DNA of 64,000 bases from Robertmurraya sp047302285 (GTDB lineage: Bacteria > Bacillota > Bacilli > Bacillales > Cytobacillaceae). The position numbers and the translations under genes are program-made. The stretch covers positions 1,550,001 through 1,614,000 of the forward strand of contig NZ_CP154845.1 of the NCBI RefSeq assembly GCF_047302285.1. Direction: 5' to 3'. The notes below the pieces were generated by a model. The model was not told where the DNA came from. It searched no databases and worked only from the letters and a program-made list of their open reading frames with translations. This document shows positions 40,039-47,378 of the stretch, piece after piece. Position 1 is the first letter of the stretch; the number at the start of each line of letters is the position of its first letter.

Positions 40039-40231
40039 GGCTCTTTTCGCAATCATTGTTGCTTTTGGCTCGTAATAAGGGCCCGATCTTCCGACAGACC
40101 CTCTTACAGGACTATAAAGAGGAAGCGAAAAGTGCCGTAGCGAACTTAATGTATAGCAGTCACCATGATATATGGATAAAAACCGGCTTCTGGGTTTTTA
40201 CAAAAAAACGACAATTTATGCAAAAACAGCG
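40039..40231 (+). mobile_element. MITE, copy B (about 192-bp family)
   Basis: 193 bp flanked by perfect 8-bp direct repeats AAAAATAA (40031-40038 and 40232-40239), the clearest target duplication of the family. The left end is GGCTCTTTTCGCAATCATTG and the right end is TGCAAAAACAGCG. The middle block GAGGAAGCGAAAAGTGCCGT repeats the end sequence in inverse (GCGAAAAGTGCC versus GGCTCTTTTCGC). The hairpin TAAAAACCGGCTTCTGGGTTTTTA lies beside the right end. No coding capacity. It lies between the fusion gene and sigK. Confidence 0.93.
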
Positions 40232-40239
40232 AAAAATAA

Positions 40240-40288
40240 TTAAAGCCGGTGAAATTATATGAAGAGTAAAATTTCACCGGCTTTTTTC
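40240..40288. terminator. Terminator between the fusion gene and sigK
   Basis: Perfect 14-bp stem AAAGCCGGTGAAAT (40242-40255) / ATTTCACCGGCTTT (40271-40284), then TTT. Next to it CTTTTGTCCCAGCCTC (about 40301-40316) is a reverse-orientation partial copy of the GGCTGGGACA repeat. It serves the convergent gap. Confidence 0.88.
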
Positions 40289-40330
40289 TACTTAGAGGTG
40301 GCTTTTGTCCCAGCCTCATTTTCAAGAAAG

Positions 40331-41053
40331 TTAATTCGAATCATTTTTCCGTTTTTCTTTTTCCGCTCGATAGAATTCGTGGAACATTTTCATTAAGGCT
40401 CTTTTTTCGATTCTTGAAACATAGCTTCTTGATATCCCTAATTCTTTTGCAATTTCTCTCTGCGTTTTTTCCTTTTTTAAATCTAAACCAAATCGACCGA
40501 CGATGACTTCTCTTTCACGACCGTCTAATACATCGATATATTGCTTCACCTTTTCTAATTCCATATTTAATTGAATGGTGTCAATGACATCCTCTGAATC
40601 TGATTTTAAGACATCAATTAGGGAGATTTCATTTCCTTCTTTATCCTGTCCAATCGGATCATGAAGAGAAACATCTTTTTTCGTCTTTTTCAAAGCTCTC
40701 AAATGCATCAAAATTTCATTTTCAATACAACGAGCCGCATACGTAGCAAGCTTTGTTCCTTTACCTTCTGAATAGCTTTCAATTGCTTTGATTAATCCAA
40801 TTGTACCGATGGAAATCAAATCCTCTGAATCCTCACCTGTATTTTCAAATTTTTTCACAATGTGAGCGACAAGTCGTAAATTATGCTCGATTAGCATATT
40901 ACGTGCATGACTATCCCCTTCAGCCATTAAACGCAAATATTTCTTTTCTTCTTCAGGTGACAATGGTTGAGGAAAGGCGTTGTTCTTTACATAAGAGACA
41001 AGAAAGAAAATCTCTTTAATCAAGACTCCAAGTGCAGTCAGAATTCCAGCCAT
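40331..41053 (-). CDS. sigK: RNA polymerase sporulation sigma factor, pro-sigma-K
   Basis: Late mother-cell sigma factor. 240 residues, uninterrupted: the pro-sequence MAGILTALGVLIKEIFFLVS would be removed by SpoIVFB before Tyr21 (YVKNNAFPQPLS). Region 2 includes LIEHNLRLVAHIVKKFENTGEDSEDLISIGTIGLIKAIE; the -10 recognition region follows (GTKLATYAARCIENEILMHLRALKKTKKDVSL); region 4 is TQREIAKELGISRSYVSRIEKRAL. In B. subtilis 168 the gene is split by the skin element; here both halves are joined and no recombinase scar is visible. Faces an intergenic MITE. Confidence 0.97.
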   Translation of the reverse strand: MAGILTALGVLIKEIFFLVSYVKNNAFPQPLSPEEEKKYLRLMAEGDSHARNMLIEHNLRLVAHIVKKFENTGEDSEDLISIGTIGLIKAIESYSEGKGTKLATYAARCIENEILMHLRALKKTKKDVSLHDPIGQDKEGNEISLIDVLKSDSEDVIDTIQLNMELEKVKQYIDVLDGREREVIVGRFGLDLKKEKTQREIAKELGISRSYVSRIEKRALMKMFHEFYRAEKEKRKNDSN

Positions 41054-41138
41054 GTTGGCACCCCCGCTATTGTAACATTCGCCTATAACTAATACCTATG
41101 TAGAAGGATGTTTGTTTTTGTCTGTCCCATAAAGATAT

Positions 41139-41168
41139 TTTTATAAAAGGCATATTTCGCAAACATTG
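41139..41168 (+). repeat. Solo end of the 192-bp MITE family
   Basis: GGCATATTTCGCAAACATTG followed by TTGCTTTTT matches the left end of the MITE family at 26 of 28 positions. No full right end lies at the right distance; only a weak TTTTGCATAGATTATAAAGAG (41235-41254) recalls right-end and middle sequences. Probably a deleted copy. Confidence 0.55.
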
Positions 41169-41293
41169 TTGCTTTTTTATCATTGTTGGAATGATCTGTA
41201 TGGAAAATCAACAACTGCCTATACAGATGGCAGGCTTTTGCATAGATTATAAAGAGAGGAATAGTGTAGTCTTGATTTAAAGGAGGTTGTGAG

Positions 41294-41455
41294 ATGGCTT
41301 ACGGATATCCTGGTCCTTATGCGTATTCACCCCCTTATACACCTCCATACTATCCTGGAAGTAGTGCTTGGATAGCGTTATGGATTGTCTTGTTTGTTCT
41401 AATATTGATTTTCTTTGGATGGTGGTACTTTGGGGGGTACTGGAACTATCGTTAA
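41294..41455 (+). CDS. Small Pro/Tyr/Gly-rich membrane-anchored protein
   Basis: 53 residues: an N-terminal stretch rich in Y, P and G (AYGYPGPYAYSPPYTPPYYPG), then one transmembrane helix (AWIALWIVLFVLILIFFGWW) and a short YWNYR tail. SD AAGGAGGTTGTGAG. The composition resembles small spore or coat-associated peptides of the YjcZ kind, but no certain family match. It is next to sigK, transcribed away from it. Too short to be sure of function. Confidence 0.7.
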   Translation: MAYGYPGPYAYSPPYTPPYYPGSSAWIALWIVLFVLILIFFGWWYFGGYWNYR

Positions 41456-41620
41456 GACTGAAGAATTTAAAACTTTTAGCTATATTTAAATTTATTGCAG
41501 TAGGCGAAATGCTTACTGCTTTATTTTATTTAGACTAACGAAAGTTATTGTGGTATACTTAAAGAAATTTCTGAAAAAAGTAAATTTTTAATTTAAGGTA
41601 TATAATGGGGAGGAAAATAC

Positions 41621-43411
41621 ATGACGACAAGTACATATTCAGAAGTATGGGATTTAGATGTCTTTTTTGAAGGAGGAAGTAGCTCTCCTCAATTTGCGAA
41701 TCATTTACAACAAACGAAGCTTCTTGTAGAGGAATTCAAGGCTGTCGTATCTAGTTGGGTACCGAAAAATGCGGTGCTCGAGGATGCTGCCGAACTTAAG
41801 GCCATCGTTGATAAATTCGAAGCTGTCACAAAAAAGGTTCGTCAAGCGGGCGCATTTGTAAGCTGCTTACAAGCGCAAAATACGGAAGATGTTAAAGCTG
41901 AGAGCTTAAGAGGTAGTGTTACAGGCCTAGGTGCCGATTTCCAAATTGCTTTGACGGAGTTAGGTCAAAAGTTAACGACGATAAACGATGAAATATGGAA
42001 TGGAGTCGTCGCTCAGGATAGCTTAAAGGAGCTTTCTTTTGTGCTATCTGAAAGTAGACAAGGAGCGAGTGAGAAGCTTTCCAAAGATGAGGAAACACTC
42101 ATTAATGCTTTAAGTGTGGATGGCTATCACGGCTGGGGGCAAATGTATGATGTCATTGTTGGCACCATTAAAGTGAATGTGGATGATAAGGATTTGTCAG
42201 TAGGACAAGCTGCTAATAAATTTTCTAATCCTGACAGAAATGTCAGAAAGAATGTATTTGAGGCGTGGGAAACAGCATGGGGTGATAAATCAGCCTATTT
42301 AGCAAAAACGCTTAACCATTTAGCTGGTTTCCGTTTAAAGGTGTATAAACAAAGAGGTTGGGAAGAAGTACTGAAAGAACCGTTAGATATTAATCGCATG
42401 AAAAAAGAAACATTGGATACAATGTGGCAGGTTATTGCTGATAATAAAGCCCCTCTCGTGAAATTTTTAGAGCGCAAAGCGAAATTACTTGGGCTTGAAA
42501 AATTAAGCTGGTATGACTTGGATGCACCTCTTGGTCAATCCGATAGTAAAATTTCATATCAAGAAGGAGCAGAGTTTATTCTCGAGCATTTCTCGAAATT
42601 CGGAGATGAAATGACGACTTTTGCCAAGAAGGCATTCGAAGACGAGTGGATTGAAGCAGAGGACCGCCCTGGAAAACGTCCTGGTGGCTTTCATACGTAT
42701 TTCCCTGAAGACAGCCAATCAAGAATCTTTATGACATATTCAGGCACCCCTTCTAATGTTTCTACATTAGCTCATGAGTTAGGACATGGTTTCCATACGT
42801 ATGCGATGAGAGATTTACATACATTAAATCGTAACTATGCGATGAATGTGGCAGAGACTGCTTCAACTTTTGCAGAGATGATTGTTTCAGATGCTTCCGT
42901 GAAGACAGCTAGCACTGAAGTAGAAAAACTTGCCCTTCTTGAAGACAAAATTCAACGTTCAGTAGCCTTACTGATGAATATCCATTCTCGTTTCTTGTTC
43001 GAAACAAGATTTTATGAAGAAAGAAAAGAAGGAATTGTCGCTGCAGACCGCCTCAATGAATTAATGGCAGAGGCTCAGGCAGAAGCTTATGGTGGAGCAC
43101 TTGATGAATACCATCCGTTATTCTGGGCATCTAAGCTACACTTTTACATCACCGGAGTACCTTTTTACAACTTCCCATATACATTTGGCTACTTATTCTC
43201 ACTAGGCATTTATGCACAAGCTTTGGAAGAAGGAAAAGGGTACGAAGAAAAATATATTGCTTTATTAAAAGATACGGCATCCATGACTGTAGAAGAATTG
43301 GCCCTTAAACATCTCAATGTCGATTTAACAAAACCAGACTTCTGGCAACAAGCTGTTCAGCAATGCATTAATGATGTAGAAGAATTCTTGCAATTAACTG
43401 AAAATAAGTAA
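41621..43411 (+). CDS. pepF: M3 family oligoendopeptidase F
   Basis: 596-residue zinc metallopeptidase of the oligoendopeptidase F type, degrading short peptides in the cytoplasm. The zinc site is HELGHGFHTY (HExxH), preceded by MTYSGTPSNVSTLA and followed by the third ligand in NVAETASTFAEM. The C-terminal helical dome has FYNFPYTFGYLFSLGIYAQ. Length is normal for the Bacillus PepF-type group. Monocistronic: extended -10 TGGTATACT at 41551-41559, SD GGGGAGGAAA, and a repeat-derived terminator. Confidence 0.93.
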   Translation: MTTSTYSEVWDLDVFFEGGSSSPQFANHLQQTKLLVEEFKAVVSSWVPKNAVLEDAAELKAIVDKFEAVTKKVRQAGAFVSCLQAQNTEDVKAESLRGSVTGLGADFQIALTELGQKLTTINDEIWNGVVAQDSLKELSFVLSESRQGASEKLSKDEETLINALSVDGYHGWGQMYDVIVGTIKVNVDDKDLSVGQAANKFSNPDRNVRKNVFEAWETAWGDKSAYLAKTLNHLAGFRLKVYKQRGWEEVLKEPLDINRMKKETLDTMWQVIADNKAPLVKFLERKAKLLGLEKLSWYDLDAPLGQSDSKISYQEGAEFILEHFSKFGDEMTTFAKKAFEDEWIEAEDRPGKRPGGFHTYFPEDSQSRIFMTYSGTPSNVSTLAHELGHGFHTYAMRDLHTLNRNYAMNVAETASTFAEMIVSDASVKTASTEVEKLALLEDKIQRSVALLMNIHSRFLFETRFYEERKEGIVAADRLNELMAEAQAEAYGGALDEYHPLFWASKLHFYITGVPFYNFPYTFGYLFSLGIYAQALEEGKGYEEKYIALLKDTASMTVEELALKHLNVDLTKPDFWQQAVQQCINDVEEFLQLTENK

Positions 43412-43419
43412 TCAAGAAG

Positions 43420-43497
43420 GGGCTGGGACATAACTAGCTTCAAATAATGAGAAAGGTGAATCCTGAGGGTACTCAAATTCACCTTTCTCTATTTTTG
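43420..43497 (+). repeat. GGCTGGGACA hairpin repeat, copy 2 (terminator of pepF)
   Basis: GGGGCTGGGACATAACTAGC, then perfect 13-bp stem GAGAAAGGTGAAT (43449-43461) / ATTCACCTTTCTC (43477-43489), then TATTTTT. Same layout as 35855-35949. In this position it would terminate pepF. Confidence 0.85.
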
Positions 43498-43644
43498 TCT
43501 ATTAATTTTGCTATTAACGCAAGCCCTTCGATTTTCCTCGTACAAAAAAATCGAGTGAAACGCAAATTAGCTTTCTAGAATCCAATTGATTTCCGCTTTG
43601 TCTAAATTACTACTAGAAGGCCCTATTTACTCCAACCATCTCTC

Positions 43645-43899
43645 ACCCTTAAGCGGAATTTTTCCTGTTATCTCCTCATTGGAGTCCCTTTTCGGGAAAA
43701 TAACGGAAAATTTTCCGCTTATGGAGAGCAGAATCGTTTATTTTGGCATTTTTTGAGGGAATAGCAGGAAATTTTCCTGTTATTTCGGCTCTTTTTCATG
43801 ATGGTTGCTCATTAAGCGAAAATTTTCCTGTTGTTTTTTCATACCGATACGCCAACTGTTTATACGAACAATTTATCCACAAGTCGAGGGAATTTATAC
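43645..43899 (-). repeat. Dispersed palindrome-rich repeat, copy 2
   Basis: Reverse-complement copy of 1155-1420. Contains near-perfect palindromes such as ATAACGGAAAATTTTCCGCTTAT and ATAGCAGGAAATTTTCCTGTTAT, and the perfect DnaA box TTATCCACA (43873-43881). No SD-preceded coding frame; a 70-codon frame across it is an accident of composition. Confidence 0.85.
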
Positions 43900-44108
43900 A
43901 CTCCACACTAGAATCAAGAGGTCGTTACCACCGACTTTTTGACCTAGCCTTTTGATCCGGCTAAAATTGAACTGTCCTATAGTGATGGGGGAGAACTCAA
44001 CGAATGAAAGAAGTATACAGGGTATGATATGATAAAGCAGGTATGATCGTATAGATGATTTCGAATTAGTATGATACAATACAGTTTTGTCTGAACTTCG
44101 ATTTATAA

Positions 44109-44299
44109 GGCTCTTTTCGCAAACATTGCTGCTTTTGGAAAGTAATAAGCTCATAAAATGCTTATATCTCCTCTTAGGGATTCAAAAGAGGAAGCGAAAA
44201 GTGCCGTCGCACCTTTAATGTATAGCAGTAACAGAGACATATGGGTAAAAACCGGCTTCTGGGTTTTTACGAAAAACCACAACCTATACGAAAACAGCG
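44109..44299 (+). mobile_element. MITE, copy C (about 192-bp family)
   Basis: 191 bp, ends GGCTCTTTTCGCAAACATTG and CGAAAACAGCG, flanked by ATTTATAA (44101-44108) and ATTTATGA (44300-44307), 7 of 8 identical. Same internal block and hairpin as copies A and B. It lies 34 bases upstream of the psd start codon, so it separates any promoter (TGA TACAAT, 44072-44080) from the gene and adds a hairpin to the leader. Confidence 0.92.
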
Positions 44300-44333
44300 A
44301 TTTATGATGATTTAATTATTGGAGGAATGTAGC

Positions 44334-45119
44334 TTGATTCAATGGTTTTACCGGTCTTTAATCGAATTAACAAACGGAAGGTGGACATCGTTTTTATTAA
44401 AAAAATTGGCGCAATCAAAAGTCAGTCGATTGTTCATTCCTTCTTTTGCGAAAATATACAATGTGAATGTTCACGAAATGGCCAGTCCGATAAATGAATT
44501 TAACACTCTCCATGATTTTTTTATTCGAAAATTGAAAGTGGATGCTCGGACAATTGATGCTGGAACTGATACGATTGTAAGTCCCGTTGACGCAGTGCTA
44601 GAGGATATCGGAACTATTACGGGCGACTTAAAGCTAACTGTAAAAGGGAAGGATTATTCTGTTCTTGAAATGCTTGGTAGTGAAGAGAAGGCAAGAAAAT
44701 ATATCAATGGCACCTACTATCTGCTCTATTTAAGTCCGAGTCATTATCATCGTATACATAGTCCATTAACAGGAAAAGTCGTAGGGGAGTGGACGTTAGG
44801 AAAGAAATCGTATCCTGTCAACCGCTACGGTCTTAAATATGGAAGAGATACGTTAGCGAAAAATTATCGAAAAATTACCGAAGTCAAGCATGATTCTGGC
44901 GTAGCTGCGATTGTAAAGGTTGGAGCAATGTTTGTAAACTCGATCGAATCGATTCATGTCGGTGAGCAATTGAAAAAAGGCGAGGAAATAGCCTATTTTA
45001 CTTTTGGTTCAACGGTTATTCTCTTATTTAATCCAAACTCTATGAAACCCCTTCAACAACATTTAACACCAAGAGATGTTAAAGTTGGCGATGTACTTGG
45101 GGTTATGGTTTCCGATTAA
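44334..45119 (+). CDS. psd: Phosphatidylserine decarboxylase proenzyme
   Basis: Makes phosphatidylethanolamine from phosphatidylserine at the membrane. 261 residues. EFNTLHDFFIRKLK and IVSPVDAVLEDIG are N-terminal family blocks; YYLLYLSPSHYHRIHSPLTGKV holds catalytic histidines; the autocleavage site that yields the pyruvoyl serine is GST in YFTFGSTVILLF near residue 222. Start TTG 44334 is set by GGAGG (44321-44325); the first residues are then MIQWFYRSLIELTN, the usual start. The MITE copy C sits in its leader. Confidence 0.94.
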   Translation: MIQWFYRSLIELTNGRWTSFLLKKLAQSKVSRLFIPSFAKIYNVNVHEMASPINEFNTLHDFFIRKLKVDARTIDAGTDTIVSPVDAVLEDIGTITGDLKLTVKGKDYSVLEMLGSEEKARKYINGTYYLLYLSPSHYHRIHSPLTGKVVGEWTLGKKSYPVNRYGLKYGRDTLAKNYRKITEVKHDSGVAAIVKVGAMFVNSIESIHVGEQLKKGEEIAYFTFGSTVILLFNPNSMKPLQQHLTPRDVKVGDVLGVMVSD

Positions 45120-45144
45120 GAGGGCAAAAAGAAAAGCCCTTTTG
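45117..45144 (+). terminator. Short terminator of psd
   Basis: AGGGC (45121-45125) / GCCCT (45136-45140) stem with A-rich loop and TTT; weak but well placed. Confidence 0.55.
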
Positions 45145-45156
45145 GGCATGAGTAAG

Positions 45157-45297
45157 TTATGAAGAGACTCTAATTTTATGAGTTAAAGAACGACGGTGAA
45201 TTTCTGTTTCGATTAGAAGGATAAAGTCTTTTGATAAATTTAATTCTTTTGCTTTGAAATAGGATTCAACTAGTAGCTCATCTGACAGCTTTCTCAT
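45157..45297 (-). CDS. sda: Sporulation inhibitor Sda
   Basis: 46-residue helical-hairpin protein that binds histidine kinase KinA and blocks phosphorelay entry into sporulation when replication is disturbed. MRKLSDELLVESYFKAKELN and the second helix DFILLIETEIHRRSLTHKI match Sda nearly residue for residue, ending VSS, with the same length as B. subtilis Sda. SD GGAGGTGG. Located beside yqeG, the expected place. Several DnaA boxes lie in its upstream region. Confidence 0.95.
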   Translation of the reverse strand: MRKLSDELLVESYFKAKELNLSKDFILLIETEIHRRSLTHKIRVSS

Positions 45298-45414
45298 GTC
45301 AGAATCCACCTCCTCAAATACTGTTCAAAAAAAGGTTGAATATACATATTATGTAAGTGGCCATGGCTGTATTCTTACTCTAACAAATATTTTTATGTAG
45401 AACAACCGTTCCGA

Positions 45415-45513
45415 TTATCCACAATATCCAGTGGATAAGTTGTGATTAAAATGTTCGTAAGTTGAGGGAAACTATATAAATCAATGTGGGATATGTGAAT
45501 AAAGTTATCCACA
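45415..45513. promoter_or_regulatory. DnaA-box cluster in the sda-yqeG intergenic region
   Basis: Perfect TTATCCACA at 45415-45423 and 45505-45513; one-mismatch boxes AGTGGATAA at 45430-45438 and TGTGAATAA at 45494-45502 on the opposite strand. DnaA activates sda in B. subtilis through such boxes. The cluster is 120-215 bases from the sda start and may also touch yqeG. Confidence 0.85.
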
Positions 45514-45731
45514 ACTGTTGAAAAGGGGCTGTTCGTGTCGAAAAGTTTTTATATTTTCGAGTTTTTGTTCTTCATTTCGACGTAATTTGACGTAAGTTCC
45601 TGTTCAGTTGTTAGGTTATGTAGAGGAAACGCCGATACATACATCTGTCTTTTGTAAGTTCTTGCACATATTCTCACTTAAAAGTTAAAATTGGAAAATA
45701 AAACCGAGATAAAGAAATTGAGGTGTCTTTA

Positions 45732-46253
45732 TTGTTAAAGAAATTTTTACCAAATCAGCACGTAAAGAGCATTTTTCAAATTACTCCTGAAAGTTTGAAA
45801 GAGCAGGGGATTAAGGGGATTATAACCGACTTAGATAATACATTAGTCGAATGGGATCGCCCAAATGCAACGCCTAAATTGACAGAGTGGTTCGAGAATA
45901 TGCGAAAGGAAAATATTCGTATCACGATTGTTTCTAATAATAATCGAGGGAGGGTACAAGCATTTTCTGATCCACTAAATATTCCGTTTATCTTCCAAGC
46001 ACGGAAACCACTTGTGAGAGCTTTTCATAAGGCGGTTAAAGATATGGGGTTGAAAAAGGAAGAAACAGTTGTCATTGGAGATCAGTTATTGACCGATGTG
46101 CTTGGTGGAAATCGTGGTGGCTTCCATACGGTATTAGTTGTTCCAGTGGCATCTACTGATGGTTTTTGGACAAAATTTAATCGAATGATTGAGAGACAGA
46201 TTTTAAATTGGTTTCGTAAAAAAGGTATGATTGTATGGGAGGAAAAATCTTGA
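45732..46253 (+). CDS. yqeG: YqeG family HAD-type phosphatase
   Basis: 173-residue HAD superfamily (IIIA) protein. Motif I DLDNTLVEWDRPNATP (first Asp nucleophile), motif II TIVSNNN, the lysine in ARKPLVRAF, and motif III VVIGDQLLTDVLGGNRGG. The substrate is unknown. It heads the conserved operon yqeG-yqeH-aroE-yhbY-nadD-yqeK-rsfS-yqeM. The start TTG 45732 is chosen since GAGGTG lies six bases before it and the protein then begins MLKKFLPN as in the family; GTG 45723 overlaps this SD. The stop overlaps yqeH (TTGA). Confidence 0.93.
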   Translation: MLKKFLPNQHVKSIFQITPESLKEQGIKGIITDLDNTLVEWDRPNATPKLTEWFENMRKENIRITIVSNNNRGRVQAFSDPLNIPFIFQARKPLVRAFHKAVKDMGLKKEETVVIGDQLLTDVLGGNRGGFHTVLVVPVASTDGFWTKFNRMIERQILNWFRKKGMIVWEEKS

Positions 46254-47353
46254 GTGAGCAATATATTTGTATAGGCTGTGGTGTGAAAATCCAGACAGAG
46301 GATAAGGAGCAAATTGGCTATGCGCCAAAATCGTCCCTTGAGAAAGAAGAAATTGTCTGTCAAAGGTGTTTTCGACTAAAGCATTATAACGAAGTTCAAG
46401 ACGTCAATTTAACGGATGACGATTTTTTAAAGATCCTCAATGAGCTTGGAAAAAGAGATGCTTTAATCGTGAAAATAGTTGATATATTTGATTTTAATGG
46501 CAGTTGGCTCCCTGGCTTACATCGTTTTGTTGGCGATAATCCGATTTTATTAATTGGAAACAAGGTTGATCTATTACCACGCTCCGTAAAGCCAAATAAA
46601 TTAATAAATTGGATGAAGCAGGAAGCAAAAGAACTGGGACTGAAGCCGAAGGATGTGTTTCTTGTCAGTGCTGAAAAGGGTCAGTTTATTAATGAAGTGA
46701 CCTCAGCGATTGATGAGTATCGTGAAGGTAAGGATGTATATGTGGTCGGATGTACCAATGTAGGAAAATCAACCTTTATCAATCGTATTTTAAAAGAAGT
46801 AACAGGAGAAGGAGATGTCATCACGACATCCCATTTCCCAGGAACAACACTTGATATGATTGAAATTCCGCTTTCAGACGGAAAATTTTTGGTTGATACA
46901 CCAGGAATCATTAACCATCATCAGATGGCCCATTATATTGATAAAAGAGACTTAAAAGTGATCACGCCGAAAAAGGAAATTAAACCGAAAATTTATCAAT
47001 TAAACGAAGGCCAAACCCTCTTTTTTGGAGGATTAGCCCGCTTTGATTATATAAGTGGTGGTCGACGTTCTTTTGTTTGTCATGTATCGAACCATATTGA
47101 AATCCATCGTACAAAGCTAGAAAAGGCAACGGATCTGTACGAAAGACATGTAGGAGAAATGCTGACTCCACCGCGAAAGGAGCAGCTTGATTCATTTCCA
47201 CCTTTAATCAAACATGAATTTACAATTAAAGAGGGGAAAACAGATATCGTTTTCTCAGGGCTTGGATGGATAACGGTCAATGATCCTGGAGCAAAAATAG
47301 CGGTTTACGTACCAAAAGGTGTACATGCTATGCTCCGTAAATCGCTCATATAA
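46250..47353 (+). CDS. yqeH: Ribosome biogenesis GTPase YqeH
   Basis: Circularly permuted GTPase needed for 30S assembly. 367 residues. The N-terminal treble-clef zinc finger is CIGCGVKIQ...CQRCFRLKH; then come the GTPase motifs in permuted order, G4 NKVDLLP, G5 SAEKG, G1 GCTNVGKST and G3 DTPGI; the C-terminal domain is likely RNA- or protein-binding. TTG 46250 is selected from GGGAGG seven bases upstream. Coupled with yqeG by a four-base overlap. Confidence 0.96.
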   Translation: MSEQYICIGCGVKIQTEDKEQIGYAPKSSLEKEEIVCQRCFRLKHYNEVQDVNLTDDDFLKILNELGKRDALIVKIVDIFDFNGSWLPGLHRFVGDNPILLIGNKVDLLPRSVKPNKLINWMKQEAKELGLKPKDVFLVSAEKGQFINEVTSAIDEYREGKDVYVVGCTNVGKSTFINRILKEVTGEGDVITTSHFPGTTLDMIEIPLSDGKFLVDTPGIINHHQMAHYIDKRDLKVITPKKEIKPKIYQLNEGQTLFFGGLARFDYISGGRRSFVCHVSNHIEIHRTKLEKATDLYERHVGEMLTPPRKEQLDSFPPLIKHEFTIKEGKTDIVFSGLGWITVNDPGAKIAVYVPKGVHAMLRKSLI

Positions 47354-47378
47354 ACTGAGAAAGAAAAGGGTGAGGAGA

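Noticed and set aside
43743..43955. 70-codon frame in the 43.7 kb gap
   Set aside because: It overlaps the palindromic repeat, lacks an SD and has no counterpart in the other copy.
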